From Streptomyces sp. NBC_00370 (GTDB lineage Bacteria > Actinomycetota > Actinomycetes > Streptomycetales > Streptomycetaceae), in the NCBI RefSeq assembly GCF_036084755.1, contig NZ_CP107968.1, positions 5,542,501-5,606,500 on the forward strand: a DNA stretch of 64,000 bases, in the 5' to 3' direction. This document shows, in pieces, positions 26,404-35,538 of the stretch (position 1 is its first letter; every line of letters starts with the position of its first letter). Under the pieces are notes generated by a model, which made no database searches, was not told the origin of the DNA, and worked only from the letters and a program-made list of their open reading frames with translations. The translations under genes and the position numbers were made by a program.

Positions 26404-26607
26404 ATGCCTCAATCAGCATCCCGCGGTGTCATCTGGGCCCTTGCGACCTTCGCTTTGGTCGTCGTCATCGCGGCTCCCGGCACTGTCTACGCTCTCACCC
26501 AAGGCCAGGAACGCACGAGAGGTCTTCTCATCTGCGTCGGGGTGGAGCTTGTGATCATCGTCTGTGTCGGTCTGTACCTCCGTACGAGGGCGAGGACCGG
26601 AACATGA
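26404..26607 (+). CDS. Small two-helix membrane protein of the cluster
   Basis: A 67-residue protein with two hydrophobic segments (about 9-31 and 41-59) and a short basic end. AGGAGAG lies 8 bases before the ATG. Its stop overlaps the ABC ATPase start (ATGA). The role is unknown; the position suggests an accessory part of the exporter or an immunity peptide. I do not recognise a family. Confidence 0.7.
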   Translation: MPQSASRGVIWALATFALVVVIAAPGTVYALTQGQERTRGLLICVGVELVIIVCVGLYLRTRARTGT

Positions 26608-27332
26608 CAGATGTCGTCCACATCAACGGTCTGACCAAACGCTACGGCGAACTCACCGCGGTCGAGGACGTCACCTTCACGGTCGGCTCCGGCCGCGTCG
26701 TCGGACTCCTCGGACGCAACGGCGCCGGCAAGACGACGACCCTGCGCATCCTGCTGGGTCTCGCCCGCCCGACCTCGGGCAGCGCCACCGTCTTCGGCCA
26801 CCCGTACGCCGAACTGCCCGACGCCGCACACCGCGTCGGCGTCAGCATCGACGGCATCGGCCCGTCCAACGCCGCCACCGGCCGGGGCGACCTGCGCATC
26901 TGGGCGAAGACCCTGGGCATCTCGCGCGCCAGGGTCGACGACGTCCTGGAGCGCGTTGGGCTCGCCTCCGACGCCCATCGCAAGCTGAAGGGCTACTCGA
27001 CGGGCATGAAGCAGCGGCACGCGCTGGCGACCGCGCTGCTCGCCGATCCCGAGCTGCTCATCCTGGACGAGCCCGCCAACGGCCTTGACCCGGACGGCAT
27101 CCGGTGGCTGCGCGAGCTGTTGCGTTCTCTCGCCGACGAAGGACGCACCGTACTCGTCTCCAGTCATCTCCTCGCCGAGGTCGAGCAGATGGCCGACGAC
27201 ATCGTCATCCTCCAGCACTCGCTGCGCTACAGCGGCACAGCGGCCGACCTCACCCACAACGGCAGCGTCAGCCTGGAGAGCCGCTTCTTCGAACTGGCGG
27301 GTCCGGCGCCGAAGGAGAACGTCCATGCGTGA
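26604..27332 (+). CDS. ABC transporter ATP-binding protein (export/immunity)
   Basis: A 242-residue ATPase with Walker A GRNGAGKTT, signature GYSTGMKQRHALA (a degenerate LSGGQ typical of lantibiotic-immunity and bacitracin-type exporters), Walker B LLILDEPANGLDP and the H-loop SSHLL. It pairs with the permease downstream (8-base overlap). Probable function is export of, or self-protection against, the mature peptide. Confidence 0.92.
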   Translation: MTDVVHINGLTKRYGELTAVEDVTFTVGSGRVVGLLGRNGAGKTTTLRILLGLARPTSGSATVFGHPYAELPDAAHRVGVSIDGIGPSNAATGRGDLRIWAKTLGISRARVDDVLERVGLASDAHRKLKGYSTGMKQRHALATALLADPELLILDEPANGLDPDGIRWLRELLRSLADEGRTVLVSSHLLAEVEQMADDIVILQHSLRYSGTAADLTHNGSVSLESRFFELAGPAPKENVHA

Positions 27333-28065
27333 CCTCGTCGGCGCCGAGTGGCGCAAGATCTGGACCGGGAAGGCCTGGTGGAGCCTGGCCGTCACGGCGT
27401 TCCTGCTGTGTGTGCTCGCCGACGCCGGCTACCTCCAGCAGGAACTCGACAAGGGCGCTGCGGCCGGCACGGACGGCCAGCTCACCAACACCCTGGTGCA
27501 GGGCTGGTTCATGGTCGAACTGGCCGCGGCGCTCGTCGGCATGCTGTTGGTGACCAGGGAGTTCGGCAGCGGCGCGATCTGCAGGTCCGTCCTCCTCGGC
27601 GGCAGCAGGGCCCGGCTGCTGACGGCGAAGCTGCTGGCGGGGGCCGCCAGCGGTGCGGTGTTCGCCATCGGTACGGGCGTGGTCGCCGCCGTCAGCCCCT
27701 GGGTCTTCCTCGCCGGACGCGACCAGCGGCCCGACTGGTCCATGACCACCACCTGGACCCTGTTCGGGGTGATGCTGGTCGTGCTGGCCGGCGCCCTGTG
27801 GGGGATCCTGCTCGGCATGGTGATCCGCCAGCAGGTGGTCGCCGTCGTCGTCCTGCTGCTGAGCACCTGGCTGGTCAGCGGCGGACTGCTCCGACTCGCC
27901 CCGGACGTCGGCAAGTTCACCATCGACGAGGCCATGGCCGCGGTGTACCGCAGCGGTGACGCCGGTGTGCTGTCGATCCCGTGGGCCCTCGTCGTGATCG
28001 CGGCCTGGATCGTCGCGGCGGGCGTCGCCGCCCGTGGTCTGTTCCTGCGCAGGGACCTGCCGTGA
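27325..28065 (+). CDS. ABC-2-type transporter permease
   Basis: A 246-residue integral membrane protein with six hydrophobic segments, of the ABC-2 type that partners single-domain ATPases. It has an N-terminal amphipathic stretch (MRDLVGAEWRKIWTGKAWW) and TREFGSGAICRSVLLGGSR before the third segment, the usual coupling region. The start overlaps the ATPase gene and the end overlaps the M50 protease gene, so one transcript is likely. Confidence 0.88.
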   Translation: MRDLVGAEWRKIWTGKAWWSLAVTAFLLCVLADAGYLQQELDKGAAAGTDGQLTNTLVQGWFMVELAAALVGMLLVTREFGSGAICRSVLLGGSRARLLTAKLLAGAASGAVFAIGTGVVAAVSPWVFLAGRDQRPDWSMTTTWTLFGVMLVVLAGALWGILLGMVIRQQVVAVVVLLLSTWLVSGGLLRLAPDVGKFTIDEAMAAVYRSGDAGVLSIPWALVVIAAWIVAAGVAARGLFLRRDLP

Positions 28066-29720
28066 AACTGACACTGAACCGTCCTGAAGCCGTCAAGACA
28101 CCGCTGCCGCTGCCCGAACGCCCGCGCCTGGCGCCGGACGTGAAGGTGCACGCGCCGGTCGAGGACGGTGCCCCCTGGATCGTTCAGTTCGGCGCGCAGC
28201 GCTATCTGCGGGTGGGCGCCGGCATGGCGAGGCTGCTCAGCCTCGCCGACGGCGCCCACACCGCCCACGACATCGCGGGCGAACTCGGCAGGCCCTGGAC
28301 CCCCGAACTGGTCAACCAGGGGCTGCTGCGCGCCCAGAAGACCGAACTGCTCCAGGACACCGAACGCAAGACGCGCAAGCCCCGAAGATGGGCGTTCGTA
28401 CCGCCGCTCACCGTGCAGTTCACGGTCGTACGGCCCGAACACGTCCTGGGCAGGTTCCGGCCGCTCATGGCGCGGCTCGCCAACCGCGGCTGGGCCGTCG
28501 CGCTCGCCGTCGTCGCCGCGGCCGGGCTGCTGTGCGTCCTCGCGCAGGGCTCGGCGGCCAAGAGCGCGCTGGAGAGCCCCATTTCCATCGAGGCGCTGCT
28601 CGCCCTGATGGTCGTCACCTACCTCGGCACCGTCCTGCACGAGCTGGCGCACGGCATGGTGCTGAGCCATTACGGCGGCGCGCCGAGCCGGATGGGCGTC
28701 ATGCTCTTCTATCTGACGCCCGCCTTCTTCTGTGACGTCTCCGACGGCTGGCGGCTGCCCCGCAGCACCCAGCGGGTACGGATCGCGCTGGCCGGGATCA
28801 CCACCCAGGCGGCCATCGGCGGTGTCGCCGCCATCGCCTCGGCCGTCGCGGCGGCCGAAGGCAACGACGGGCTGCGCGACCTGCTGCTGCTCCTCGCGGT
28901 CACCAACTACGCCTCCGGCGTCTTCAACGCCGTTCCGTTCGTCAAACTCGACGGCTACCTGGCGCTCATGAGCCATCTGGACATCTCGCACCTGCGGGAC
29001 CGGTCCATGACGGACGCGCGCCGGCTGTTCGCCAAGGTGCTGTTCGGCGGGCGCTACGAGCGCGCGCTGCCCGACGTCGGCTGGGCGCCGCTGTTCGGCT
29101 TCGCCTGCATCCTCTTCCCGCTCTACGTCGTCAGCATGGCCTTCACCGTGTGGGGCCAGGTCCTTGAGGACATGGGCATGGTCGGCGCGGCCATCGTCTC
29201 CGTCGTCGTCGGATACCTGCTGCTGCGGCTGTACGGCGGCGCGCTCAAGCTGGGCGCCGAGGCCCGTACGGCGGGGGCCTCGCGGCTGCGCCGGATCACC
29301 GTCTCCACGGCGGCACTTGGCGCCCTGGCGGCCGTCATGCTGGGCGTCACGCTGCCGTACACCGTCTCCGGCGGCTTCGTCGAGCAGCACGGCCGGCTGG
29401 TGTTCGTCTCGACCGGCGCGACGGACCAGGCGGCGATCGAACGCGGCGCCACGGTACGGCTCGAAAGCGGCGGCGTCCTGCTGCACCGCCGGCTGGGCGA
29501 GGCAACGGTCGCCTCCGTCGAGCCCGTCGACCTGTCGGCCCCGCTGGCCGCCTTCGTACCGGTCAAGGGCATCGACTCGGTGCGCATCCCGGCCTCCGGG
29601 ATCGTCCTGGACAGCGACCGGCTGCCCGCCGACACCACGGGGCTCGCCTCCGTCGAGGCCGGCCGGCGCACCCTGGCCGGCTGGCTCTACCAGAAGTACC
29701 TGGCACCCTTCTGGCGCTGA
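28062..29720 (+). CDS. MpaP-like intramembrane M50 metalloprotease
   Basis: A 552-residue protein. Residues about 25-100 form a PqqD-like winged helix. A multi-pass membrane region carries HELAH (193-197) and a third ligand candidate Asp297 in FVKLDGYLALM, the two signatures of M50 proteases. The C-terminal about 130 residues are an extracytoplasmic beta-rich domain after the last helix. Daptide clusters carry such a protease (MpaP), presumably for leader removal. The start is GTG in an overlap with the permease. The synthetase follows after 57 bases. Confidence 0.85.
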   Translation: MKLTLNRPEAVKTPLPLPERPRLAPDVKVHAPVEDGAPWIVQFGAQRYLRVGAGMARLLSLADGAHTAHDIAGELGRPWTPELVNQGLLRAQKTELLQDTERKTRKPRRWAFVPPLTVQFTVVRPEHVLGRFRPLMARLANRGWAVALAVVAAAGLLCVLAQGSAAKSALESPISIEALLALMVVTYLGTVLHELAHGMVLSHYGGAPSRMGVMLFYLTPAFFCDVSDGWRLPRSTQRVRIALAGITTQAAIGGVAAIASAVAAAEGNDGLRDLLLLLAVTNYASGVFNAVPFVKLDGYLALMSHLDISHLRDRSMTDARRLFAKVLFGGRYERALPDVGWAPLFGFACILFPLYVVSMAFTVWGQVLEDMGMVGAAIVSVVVGYLLLRLYGGALKLGAEARTAGASRLRRITVSTAALGALAAVMLGVTLPYTVSGGFVEQHGRLVFVSTGATDQAAIERGATVRLESGGVLLHRRLGEATVASVEPVDLSAPLAAFVPVKGIDSVRIPASGIVLDSDRLPADTTGLASVEAGRRTLAGWLYQKYLAPFWR

Positions 29721-29777
29721 TTCCCCCCGCCGCCCCCATCCGTTCTCCTACGTGCCCCGCAAGGCGGTTGATTTGTC

Positions 29778-32399
29778 ATGGACGCATTTCGGCATGTGAT
29801 GTTCCTTCCCCCGGGCACGCCCTTCTTCGACCGGGACGACTCCGACGTCGCCACGGACGAGGGCTTCGCCGCCCTGCCGGCCGAGGCGCCGGAGGGCTGG
29901 GTGCGCAACACCGGGCCCGACTGGACGATGCTGACGCCGCCCGAGGCGCGGATGCCCCAGCAGGGCTGGAAGATCCATGTGTCCGCGACACCGGACAACG
30001 CGGAGAGCGTCCTCGTCAGGTCGTACGACTGGCTGGTGGCGCGCCGGATACCGTTCAAGTTCATCCGCAGCAAGAAGGTGCTGCTGCGACGCAACGGCAA
30101 GTACGGGGACCGGGGCGCGAGCGGGAAGTTCATCACGGTCTACCCGGCGGACGAGGCCGCGCTCGCCGCCGTGCTCGAAGGGCTCGGCGGCGTCCTCGAC
30201 GGGGAGCCGGGACCGTACATCCTGAGCGACCTCCGGTGGCGTTCAGGCCCGCTGTACGTGCGCTACGGCGGTTTCGTCGCCCGGACGATGAAGACGGAGC
30301 GCGGCGAGACCGTCCCCTGCGTCGAGGCTCCCGACGGCCGGCTCGTGCCGGACCGGCGCGGGCCCTCCTTCAAGCCGCCGGAGTGGGTGAGCATCCCGGA
30401 CTGTCTGGCCGAGGCGGTCGAGGCGCGCAACGCGGGCACCCTGCGCGACTTCCCGTACCGCGCCGAGCAGGCACTGCACTTCTCCAACGGCGGCGGGGTC
30501 TACCGGGGCACCGACCTGCGCGACGGCAAGCCGGTGCTGCTGCGCGAGGCGCGCCCGCTCTCCGGACTGGACACGAACGGCGAGGACGCCGTCTCCCGGC
30601 TGGTCAGGGAGCACGAGTGCCTGCTGAAGCTCGCCGGACTGCCGTGGATCCCGGCGCTCGTCGAGGCCCGGGTCGGCCACGAACACCACTTCCTCATCAG
30701 GGAGTACGTGGCGGGCGAGACTCTCGCCGTACGCACCACCAAGGACAACCCGCCCTCACCGGGGGGCGATCCGCGCAGGACCGCCGAATACACCGAGTGG
30801 GCCCTCGGCGTGCTCGACCAGATCGAGCAGGGACTCGCGGCCATGCACGGGCGCGGCGTCGCCTTCGGTGACCTGCACCCGGGCAACGTCATGGTCAGGG
30901 AGGACGGCTCCGTCGTCTTCATCGACCTGGAGACCGCTTCGACCGACCCCGCGGCCCGGCAGGTCCACGCCGCTCCCGGGTTCGCGGCGCCGGCCACCCA
31001 CCGGGGCAAGGACGTGGACAGGTACGCGCTCGGCTGTCTGCGGATCGCCCTGTTCGCCCCGCTCACCAGCCTGCTGCCGTGGGACCAGGGCAAGGTGGAC
31101 CGGATCATCGAGCACATCGAGTCCCGCTACCCCGTGCCCGCCGACTACGCGGCCAAGGTCCGGGCCGACCTCGCGCCCGTCGCCGCACCCGCGGAGCCCG
31201 CCGGGCCCGTGGACGCCGCGCGCAACGAGCTGAGCGCCGAGGAGGCGGCGGCGCTCGGCGAGCCGCCGCGGCCGGCCACCGAGCCGGCGCCCCGGCCCTT
31301 CTCCGGCTGGCGGGACCCGGCCGCCGTCGCCGACGGCATCCTCGTCACGGCCACGCCGAAGCGCGAGGACCGGCTCTTCCCCGGCGACGCGACGCAGTTC
31401 CTGCTGCCGGAAGGCGGCGTCTGCCTCGCCTACGGGGCGGCGGGCGTGCTGTGGGCGCTCGCCGAGGCGGGCGTCGAGGTGTCCGCCGCGCACATCGACT
31501 GGCTGGAGGCCGCAGCGGGCCGGCTCACCGACCCGGCGCCCGGCCTGTACACCGGCATCGCGGGCATCGCGACCACACTCCACCGCCTCGGCCGCGGCGA
31601 AGCGGCTGCGGCGCTGCTCAAGGAAGCGGCCAAGGCCGAGCCCGGTAACGACAGCCTCTTCGACGGCAGGGCCGGACTCGGCCTCGCCCAGCTGCACTTC
31701 GCCCGTACGACGGGTGACGACGACGCCCTGAAGCACGCGACGGCCCTGGCCGAACAGATCGTCGAGCGGACCGCGGCCCAGCCGCCCCGCCGGGGCGAGG
31801 CAGGGCTGTTGCGCGGCAGGGCGGGCGGCGCGCTGCTGCTGCTGCGGCTCCACGAACAGAGCCCGGACACCGGCCTCCTCGACGCGGCGCGGCTGCTGCT
31901 CGACACGGACCTGCGGGCCCTCGGCTGGGCGGCGGCGCCGGAGGCGGCCACGCTCACCGGCGGTGTCGCTCCGGACGAGGACTGGGCCGAAGGCGCCTAC
32001 GGCGCGCGGCCGTTGCTCGCATCCGGCGGTGGCGGTACGGCCATGGTGCTGGCCGACTACCTGGCGCATCGCGCCGAGCCGCGCTTCGCCCTGGCCCACG
32101 ACACCGTCCTGCGCACGGCCCGCGACAGCGTGCCGCACACCGCCGGTCTCTTCCACGGCTGGGCGGGCGTGATGGTGGTGCTCAGCAGGCTCGGCCGTAC
32201 CGGCGGCGCGGCGGGGGACACCCCCGCGGTCGACCCGGCGGCGGCCCTCGACCTGTACGGGGTCGGCTACCAGGGCAAGCCCGCGTTCCTCGGCGTCGAG
32301 AACGTACGGCTGTCGACGGACCTGGCGACGGGCGCCGCCGGTGTGCTGCTCGCGCTGCGCGCGACGGCCGGCGCTCCGACCGCCCTGCCGTTCCTGTGA
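29778..32399 (+). CDS. Class III lanthipeptide synthetase (LanKC)
   Basis: An 873-residue three-domain enzyme. (1) N-terminal phospho-Ser/Thr lyase, about 1-220, with QQGWKIHVSATPDNAESV, GKFITVYPADEAAL and GPYILSDLRWRSGPLYVRYG. (2) Ser/Thr kinase, about 230-470, with the glycine loop FSNGGGVYRG, catalytic loop GDLHPGNVMV (about 364-373) and metal loop FIDLE. (3) LanC-like domain, about 530-873, with YTGIAGIATTLHRLG and LFHGWAGVMV. The zinc ligands Cys and Cys-His of class II/IV cyclases are absent, as in class III. Such enzymes phosphorylate and eliminate Ser/Thr to Dha/Dhb and then close thioether or carbacycle rings. The local precursors lack Cys, so only dehydration seems possible. It overlaps the glycosyltransferase gene by 4 bases. 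Confidence 0.92.
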   Translation: MDAFRHVMFLPPGTPFFDRDDSDVATDEGFAALPAEAPEGWVRNTGPDWTMLTPPEARMPQQGWKIHVSATPDNAESVLVRSYDWLVARRIPFKFIRSKKVLLRRNGKYGDRGASGKFITVYPADEAALAAVLEGLGGVLDGEPGPYILSDLRWRSGPLYVRYGGFVARTMKTERGETVPCVEAPDGRLVPDRRGPSFKPPEWVSIPDCLAEAVEARNAGTLRDFPYRAEQALHFSNGGGVYRGTDLRDGKPVLLREARPLSGLDTNGEDAVSRLVREHECLLKLAGLPWIPALVEARVGHEHHFLIREYVAGETLAVRTTKDNPPSPGGDPRRTAEYTEWALGVLDQIEQGLAAMHGRGVAFGDLHPGNVMVREDGSVVFIDLETASTDPAARQVHAAPGFAAPATHRGKDVDRYALGCLRIALFAPLTSLLPWDQGKVDRIIEHIESRYPVPADYAAKVRADLAPVAAPAEPAGPVDAARNELSAEEAAALGEPPRPATEPAPRPFSGWRDPAAVADGILVTATPKREDRLFPGDATQFLLPEGGVCLAYGAAGVLWALAEAGVEVSAAHIDWLEAAAGRLTDPAPGLYTGIAGIATTLHRLGRGEAAAALLKEAAKAEPGNDSLFDGRAGLGLAQLHFARTTGDDDALKHATALAEQIVERTAAQPPRRGEAGLLRGRAGGALLLLRLHEQSPDTGLLDAARLLLDTDLRALGWAAAPEAATLTGGVAPDEDWAEGAYGARPLLASGGGGTAMVLADYLAHRAEPRFALAHDTVLRTARDSVPHTAGLFHGWAGVMVVLSRLGRTGGAAGDTPAVDPAAALDLYGVGYQGKPAFLGVENVRLSTDLATGAAGVLLALRATAGAPTALPFL

Positions 32400-33511
32400 G
32401 CCGGCCCGGCGTGCGGGTGTCCGTGATCTGCCCGACCTACAACAGGTCGCGGAAGATCACGGACACCATCGACTCCGTACGCGCGCAGTCGGTGGCCGAC
32501 TGGGAGCTGCTGGTCGTCTCGGACGGCTGCGACGACGACACCGAGGACTGGGTACGCGGGTCGGCGGCGCGCGACGGCCGCGTCCGGCTGCACAGGATCG
32601 AGCGCAGCGGCCATCCCAGCGGGCCGCGCAACGCCGGACTGGCCCTCGCACGGGGTGAGTTCATCGCCTATCTGGACCATGACGACCGCTGGCGCCCCGA
32701 CCATCTGCGGGTGCTGCTCGGCCTGCTGGAGGCGGGCGCCGAGCTGGCGGCGACGGGTGTCGCGTACCACGACGCGACGGGCGGCGAAGTCGCCCCGTTC
32801 CCGGCGCTGTCCGCCTGGTGGCACCCGCAACTCCAGCTGATGGGACCGATGTTCGAGCCCTCCCGGGTCGGTCACCGGCGCGGTCTCGCCGAGGCGGCCG
32901 GCGGCTGGCGGACCGGGGCGGGGCTTGAGGACTGGGACCTGTGGCTGCGGATGGCCGACGCGGGACACGCGTTCCGTACCGTCGTGGAGCCGACCGTCGA
33001 CCTGCTGGTCGACGGCGGCACGCGGCGCAACCGGATGGCGCGCCCGCACCGGCTGCCGCTGGTCGTCCTGGACGACGCGAAGGCCGCCCACACACTGCTG
33101 GGCGACCTCCGCGCGGGACGGCACGACGAGCCCTTCCGCGCCGCGTGTCTGGCCGACATGCGGGAGTGGTACGGGCAGATGGCCGACACCGGGGAGCTGG
33201 TGCGGCCGCAGGACTGGGACGGGGATCTGCACGCCGAGATCGAACGGGTCGTGCTCGGCGAGGAGAAGCTGTTCGGCGAGCTGGTCCTCGTACCGGAGCG
33301 CGGCCGGTTCGCCATCGCCAGGAACCTGCTGTGCGCGCGTACCGAACACGCGCGCCGCGCCGCCCGGTTGCTGCCCGGCATCCAGCCGCGCGAGATGCGG
33401 CTGCTGCGGGAGCTGGCGGACGGCGTACAGGCCGGCGCGGGTGCGCGGCCCTGCGCCGGCGCAGAGGCCGGGGAAGGTGTGCCCGCCGGGGCGGGCACAC
33501 CGCTCAGATAA
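32396..33511 (+). CDS. GT2-family glycosyltransferase of the cluster
   Basis: A 371-residue GT-A-fold glycosyltransferase: VSVICPTYNRSRKITDTIDS at the start, SDGCDDDTEDW, GPRNAGLALARGEFIAYLDH with the DxD-type motif DHDD (about 97-100), and the acceptor-side EDWDLWLRMADAG. There is no membrane segment, so it acts on a soluble acceptor. It is coupled to the LanKC gene, suggesting that the peptide is glycosylated; the acceptor residue is unknown. The start GTG overlaps the LanKC stop. The end overlaps the convergent regulator by 8 bases. The last about 25 residues are Gly/Ala-rich and probably unstructured. Confidence 0.87.
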   Translation: MSRPGVRVSVICPTYNRSRKITDTIDSVRAQSVADWELLVVSDGCDDDTEDWVRGSAARDGRVRLHRIERSGHPSGPRNAGLALARGEFIAYLDHDDRWRPDHLRVLLGLLEAGAELAATGVAYHDATGGEVAPFPALSAWWHPQLQLMGPMFEPSRVGHRRGLAEAAGGWRTGAGLEDWDLWLRMADAGHAFRTVVEPTVDLLVDGGTRRNRMARPHRLPLVVLDDAKAAHTLLGDLRAGRHDEPFRAACLADMREWYGQMADTGELVRPQDWDGDLHAEIERVVLGEEKLFGELVLVPERGRFAIARNLLCARTEHARRAARLLPGIQPREMRLLRELADGVQAGAGARPCAGAEAGEGVPAGAGTPLR

Positions 33512-34502
33512 GCCCCTTCTCCCTGGCTCTCAGCGCCGCCTGGAAGCGGGTGGTGGCGTTGAGGTGCTTCAGCAGCCCGGCGACATGTCCGCGGTACGTG
33601 CGTACGGAGATGCCCAGTTCACGCGCCCCGACCTCGTCCTTCTCCGCGCGCGCCATGGCATGGAGCACCTGGATCTGGACGGCGTCGAGCTGGGTGCGGG
33701 TGTGCCCGGGGAGCAGCAGGGGCGCCGCGTCGACCGCTTGTGACCAGCAGCGGTCGAAGAACGAGTAGAGCGTGCGGACCAGCCCCTCCTGACGCACCAG
33801 GAGCGCGCTGCGCGGAGTGGCCTCGCGGTCCGACTGCACCAGGGCCGCCTTCCTGTCGAAGATCAGCATCCGTTCGAACCGGTCGTCCAGCAGCCTGACC
33901 TGCGCGCCGTGTTCGATCATGGTGGTGAGATGCGCCGCCGTCGCCTTGTCCTCCAGAGCGCCTCGGTGCAGCAGGGCGCGCAGGGCGATCCCGCGGCGCA
34001 GGCAGCGCAGTTCGGACTGGCGGGTGGCGGCTATGCCGTCGGGCGGCGAGGGGCGGCTGGGCCGCATCGTCAGCACCTCGCGCCGGGAGAGCACGGTGAG
34101 TTCCTCGGCGGTGTCCTGCACCGGCTCACTGCCGGTGAGTTGTTCGACGTTGTCGTGGCTGTCGTGCACCTGCTCCCGCATCCGCCAGAGCAGCGCCTGG
34201 TTGATCAACGAGTGGCCTTGCGTCAGTACCTCCTGTTCTTCCGCGTGCAGTGTCCGGAGCCGCTGTTCCACGAGTCTTCCGACGCTGATGCCGGGATCGA
34301 GTGCGGTGGCGTCTCCGCTTACGTCGTACCTGACCATTCCTTGCGTACTGAGCCGCTGCAACGATTCGCGCACACACGCTTCGTCAAGACCGAGAGCCAT
34401 GCTCAAGCCGGCTGTGCCAAGTCCTGGTTGCTGCAAAAGCTTTCTGTACACGGATTCGTCGAGAGGCAGTACGCCCAGTGTGATCAGTGTTGATTCCCCC
34501 AT
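33504..34502 (-). CDS. LuxR-type regulator of the daptide-type cluster
   Basis: A 332-residue regulator in the same family as the one at 1578-2615. It has an N-terminal TrmB-like winged helix (LDESVYRKLLQQPGLGTAGL), the middle motif FERMLIFDRKAALVQSDRE, and a C-terminal LuxR helix-turn-helix (ARELGISVRTYRGHVAGLLK). It has no receiver domain. It is convergent with the cluster's last gene, so it is probably the cluster-specific regulator. The start at 34502 (MGESTLITLG) gives normal family length; an upstream ATG at 34538 adds 12 residues without a ribosome site. Confidence 0.82.
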   Translation of the reverse strand: MGESTLITLGVLPLDESVYRKLLQQPGLGTAGLSMALGLDEACVRESLQRLSTQGMVRYDVSGDATALDPGISVGRLVEQRLRTLHAEEQEVLTQGHSLINQALLWRMREQVHDSHDNVEQLTGSEPVQDTAEELTVLSRREVLTMRPSRPSPPDGIAATRQSELRCLRRGIALRALLHRGALEDKATAAHLTTMIEHGAQVRLLDDRFERMLIFDRKAALVQSDREATPRSALLVRQEGLVRTLYSFFDRCWSQAVDAAPLLLPGHTRTQLDAVQIQVLHAMARAEKDEVGARELGISVRTYRGHVAGLLKHLNATTRFQAALRAREKGLI

Positions 34503-34634
34503 GATGCGTATTCGAACACCCTGGAATGAACCTGTCAATGGATCACGGATTAACCCGAGGTTGTGCTATTTCACCGGTTATTTGAGGGAACCGCCGGACT
34601 CCCCGGGACGCATTCCCCCGAGCCATGCGCGAGG

Positions 34635-34662
34635 TTCCCGCCGGCCGGTGAACCGGCGGGAA
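34635..34662 (-). terminator. Hairpin terminator after the GPP34 gene
   Basis: A 10-bp stem TTCCCGCCGG/CCGGCGGGAA with an 8-base loop, 30 bases past the GPP34 stop in the direction of transcription. Confidence 0.6.
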
Positions 34663-34691
34663 ACTCTCCCTTGCCGTGTATTGAACGTGTC

Positions 34692-35339
34692 CTACAGTCC
34701 GGAGACGGCGATGACCGCGGTGAGCGCGGCGACCGCGGTGCGTACGGCCTCGCCGAGCGTGGCAGCGGGCCCCTGGCCCGCGTCGATCGCGGCGAACCCG
34801 GCCTCGGCCGCCCCGGCCTGCTCGTCGGGGACGAGAACGGCCCGCAGACCCGCGTGGTGCAGGACGGTGACCAGCGCCGCCGTCCGCTCGTCGGGCTCCT
34901 GGCCCGCCAGCACCACGGCGGCCAGCCGTGCGCGCAGCGTCTCGGCGGTCGCGGTGTCCTTGACCGGGTATGTGACCGACCCGAAGATCCCGAGCACCTT
35001 GCGGCCCTCCTCGCGGACCAGGCCCTTCGCCAGCAGCCCGTCGTACGCGGCGGTGAGCGCCTGCTCCCTGACCGCCAGCAGCCAGGCCTGCGGCTTCGCC
35101 TCGGGGTGGCTGCGCAGCTGCTCGGCCATGGCCGCCTCGACCGGGTCGGCGGGCGGCGGGAGCGGCGCCGCGGCCAGCGCCCCGTCGCGTACCACCACAT
35201 GCCCGGAGAACGTCAGCCCCAGCAGGGTGGCCGCGGACACCGCGAGCCCCACCCGCAGCGGCGGCTCGCGCAGCTCTCCACTCCGCCCGTCCAGTGCGAG
35301 GAGCACGATCTGCTCGCCCATGGTCAGTTGTGAATCCAT
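34692..35339 (-). CDS. GPP34/GOLPH3-family phosphoprotein
   Basis: A 215-residue protein of the GPP34 (GOLPH3/Vps74-like) family, which binds phosphoinositides in eukaryotes and has unknown roles in actinobacteria. Diagnostic parts are MGEQIVLLALDGRSGEL at the N-terminus and AYDGLLAKGLVREEGRKVLG in the middle. The start ATG at 35339 has AAGGGGG 6 bases before it. It is not part of known daptide clusters; Streptomyces genomes carry many such genes. It is transcribed in the same direction as the regulator. Confidence 0.85.
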   Translation of the reverse strand: MDSQLTMGEQIVLLALDGRSGELREPPLRVGLAVSAATLLGLTFSGHVVVRDGALAAAPLPPPADPVEAAMAEQLRSHPEAKPQAWLLAVREQALTAAYDGLLAKGLVREEGRKVLGIFGSVTYPVKDTATAETLRARLAAVVLAGQEPDERTAALVTVLHHAGLRAVLVPDEQAGAAEAGFAAIDAGQGPAATLGEAVRTAVAALTAVIAVSGL

Positions 35340-35462
35340 AGATCCCCCTTTCCCCATGAACACGCGCGACAGACGTGCGTAGTTCCCGGAGTTCGCCCGG
35401 CGGCAATTCGCGCGCGCCGGTGAAACCGGTTATTCATAAACTTCCTGACATTTCGCCGATCA

Positions 35463-35518
35463 CACGACGGCGGCCGGGCCCGGCCCCGGGGAGGGGGCAG
35501 GACCCGGCCGCCGTCGTG
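35463..35518 (-). terminator. Long perfect hairpin after the beta-helix protein gene
   Basis: A 16-bp perfect stem (35463-35478 with 35503-35518) and a 24-base loop, 21 bases past the stop codon of the secreted protein gene. Confidence 0.7.
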
Positions 35519-35538
35519 GCGTTCCGGTTACGGACGGG

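Noticed and set aside
29778..32399. Conventional lanthipeptide with thioether rings
   Set aside because: Neither precursor contains cysteine and I found no other precursor in the cluster.
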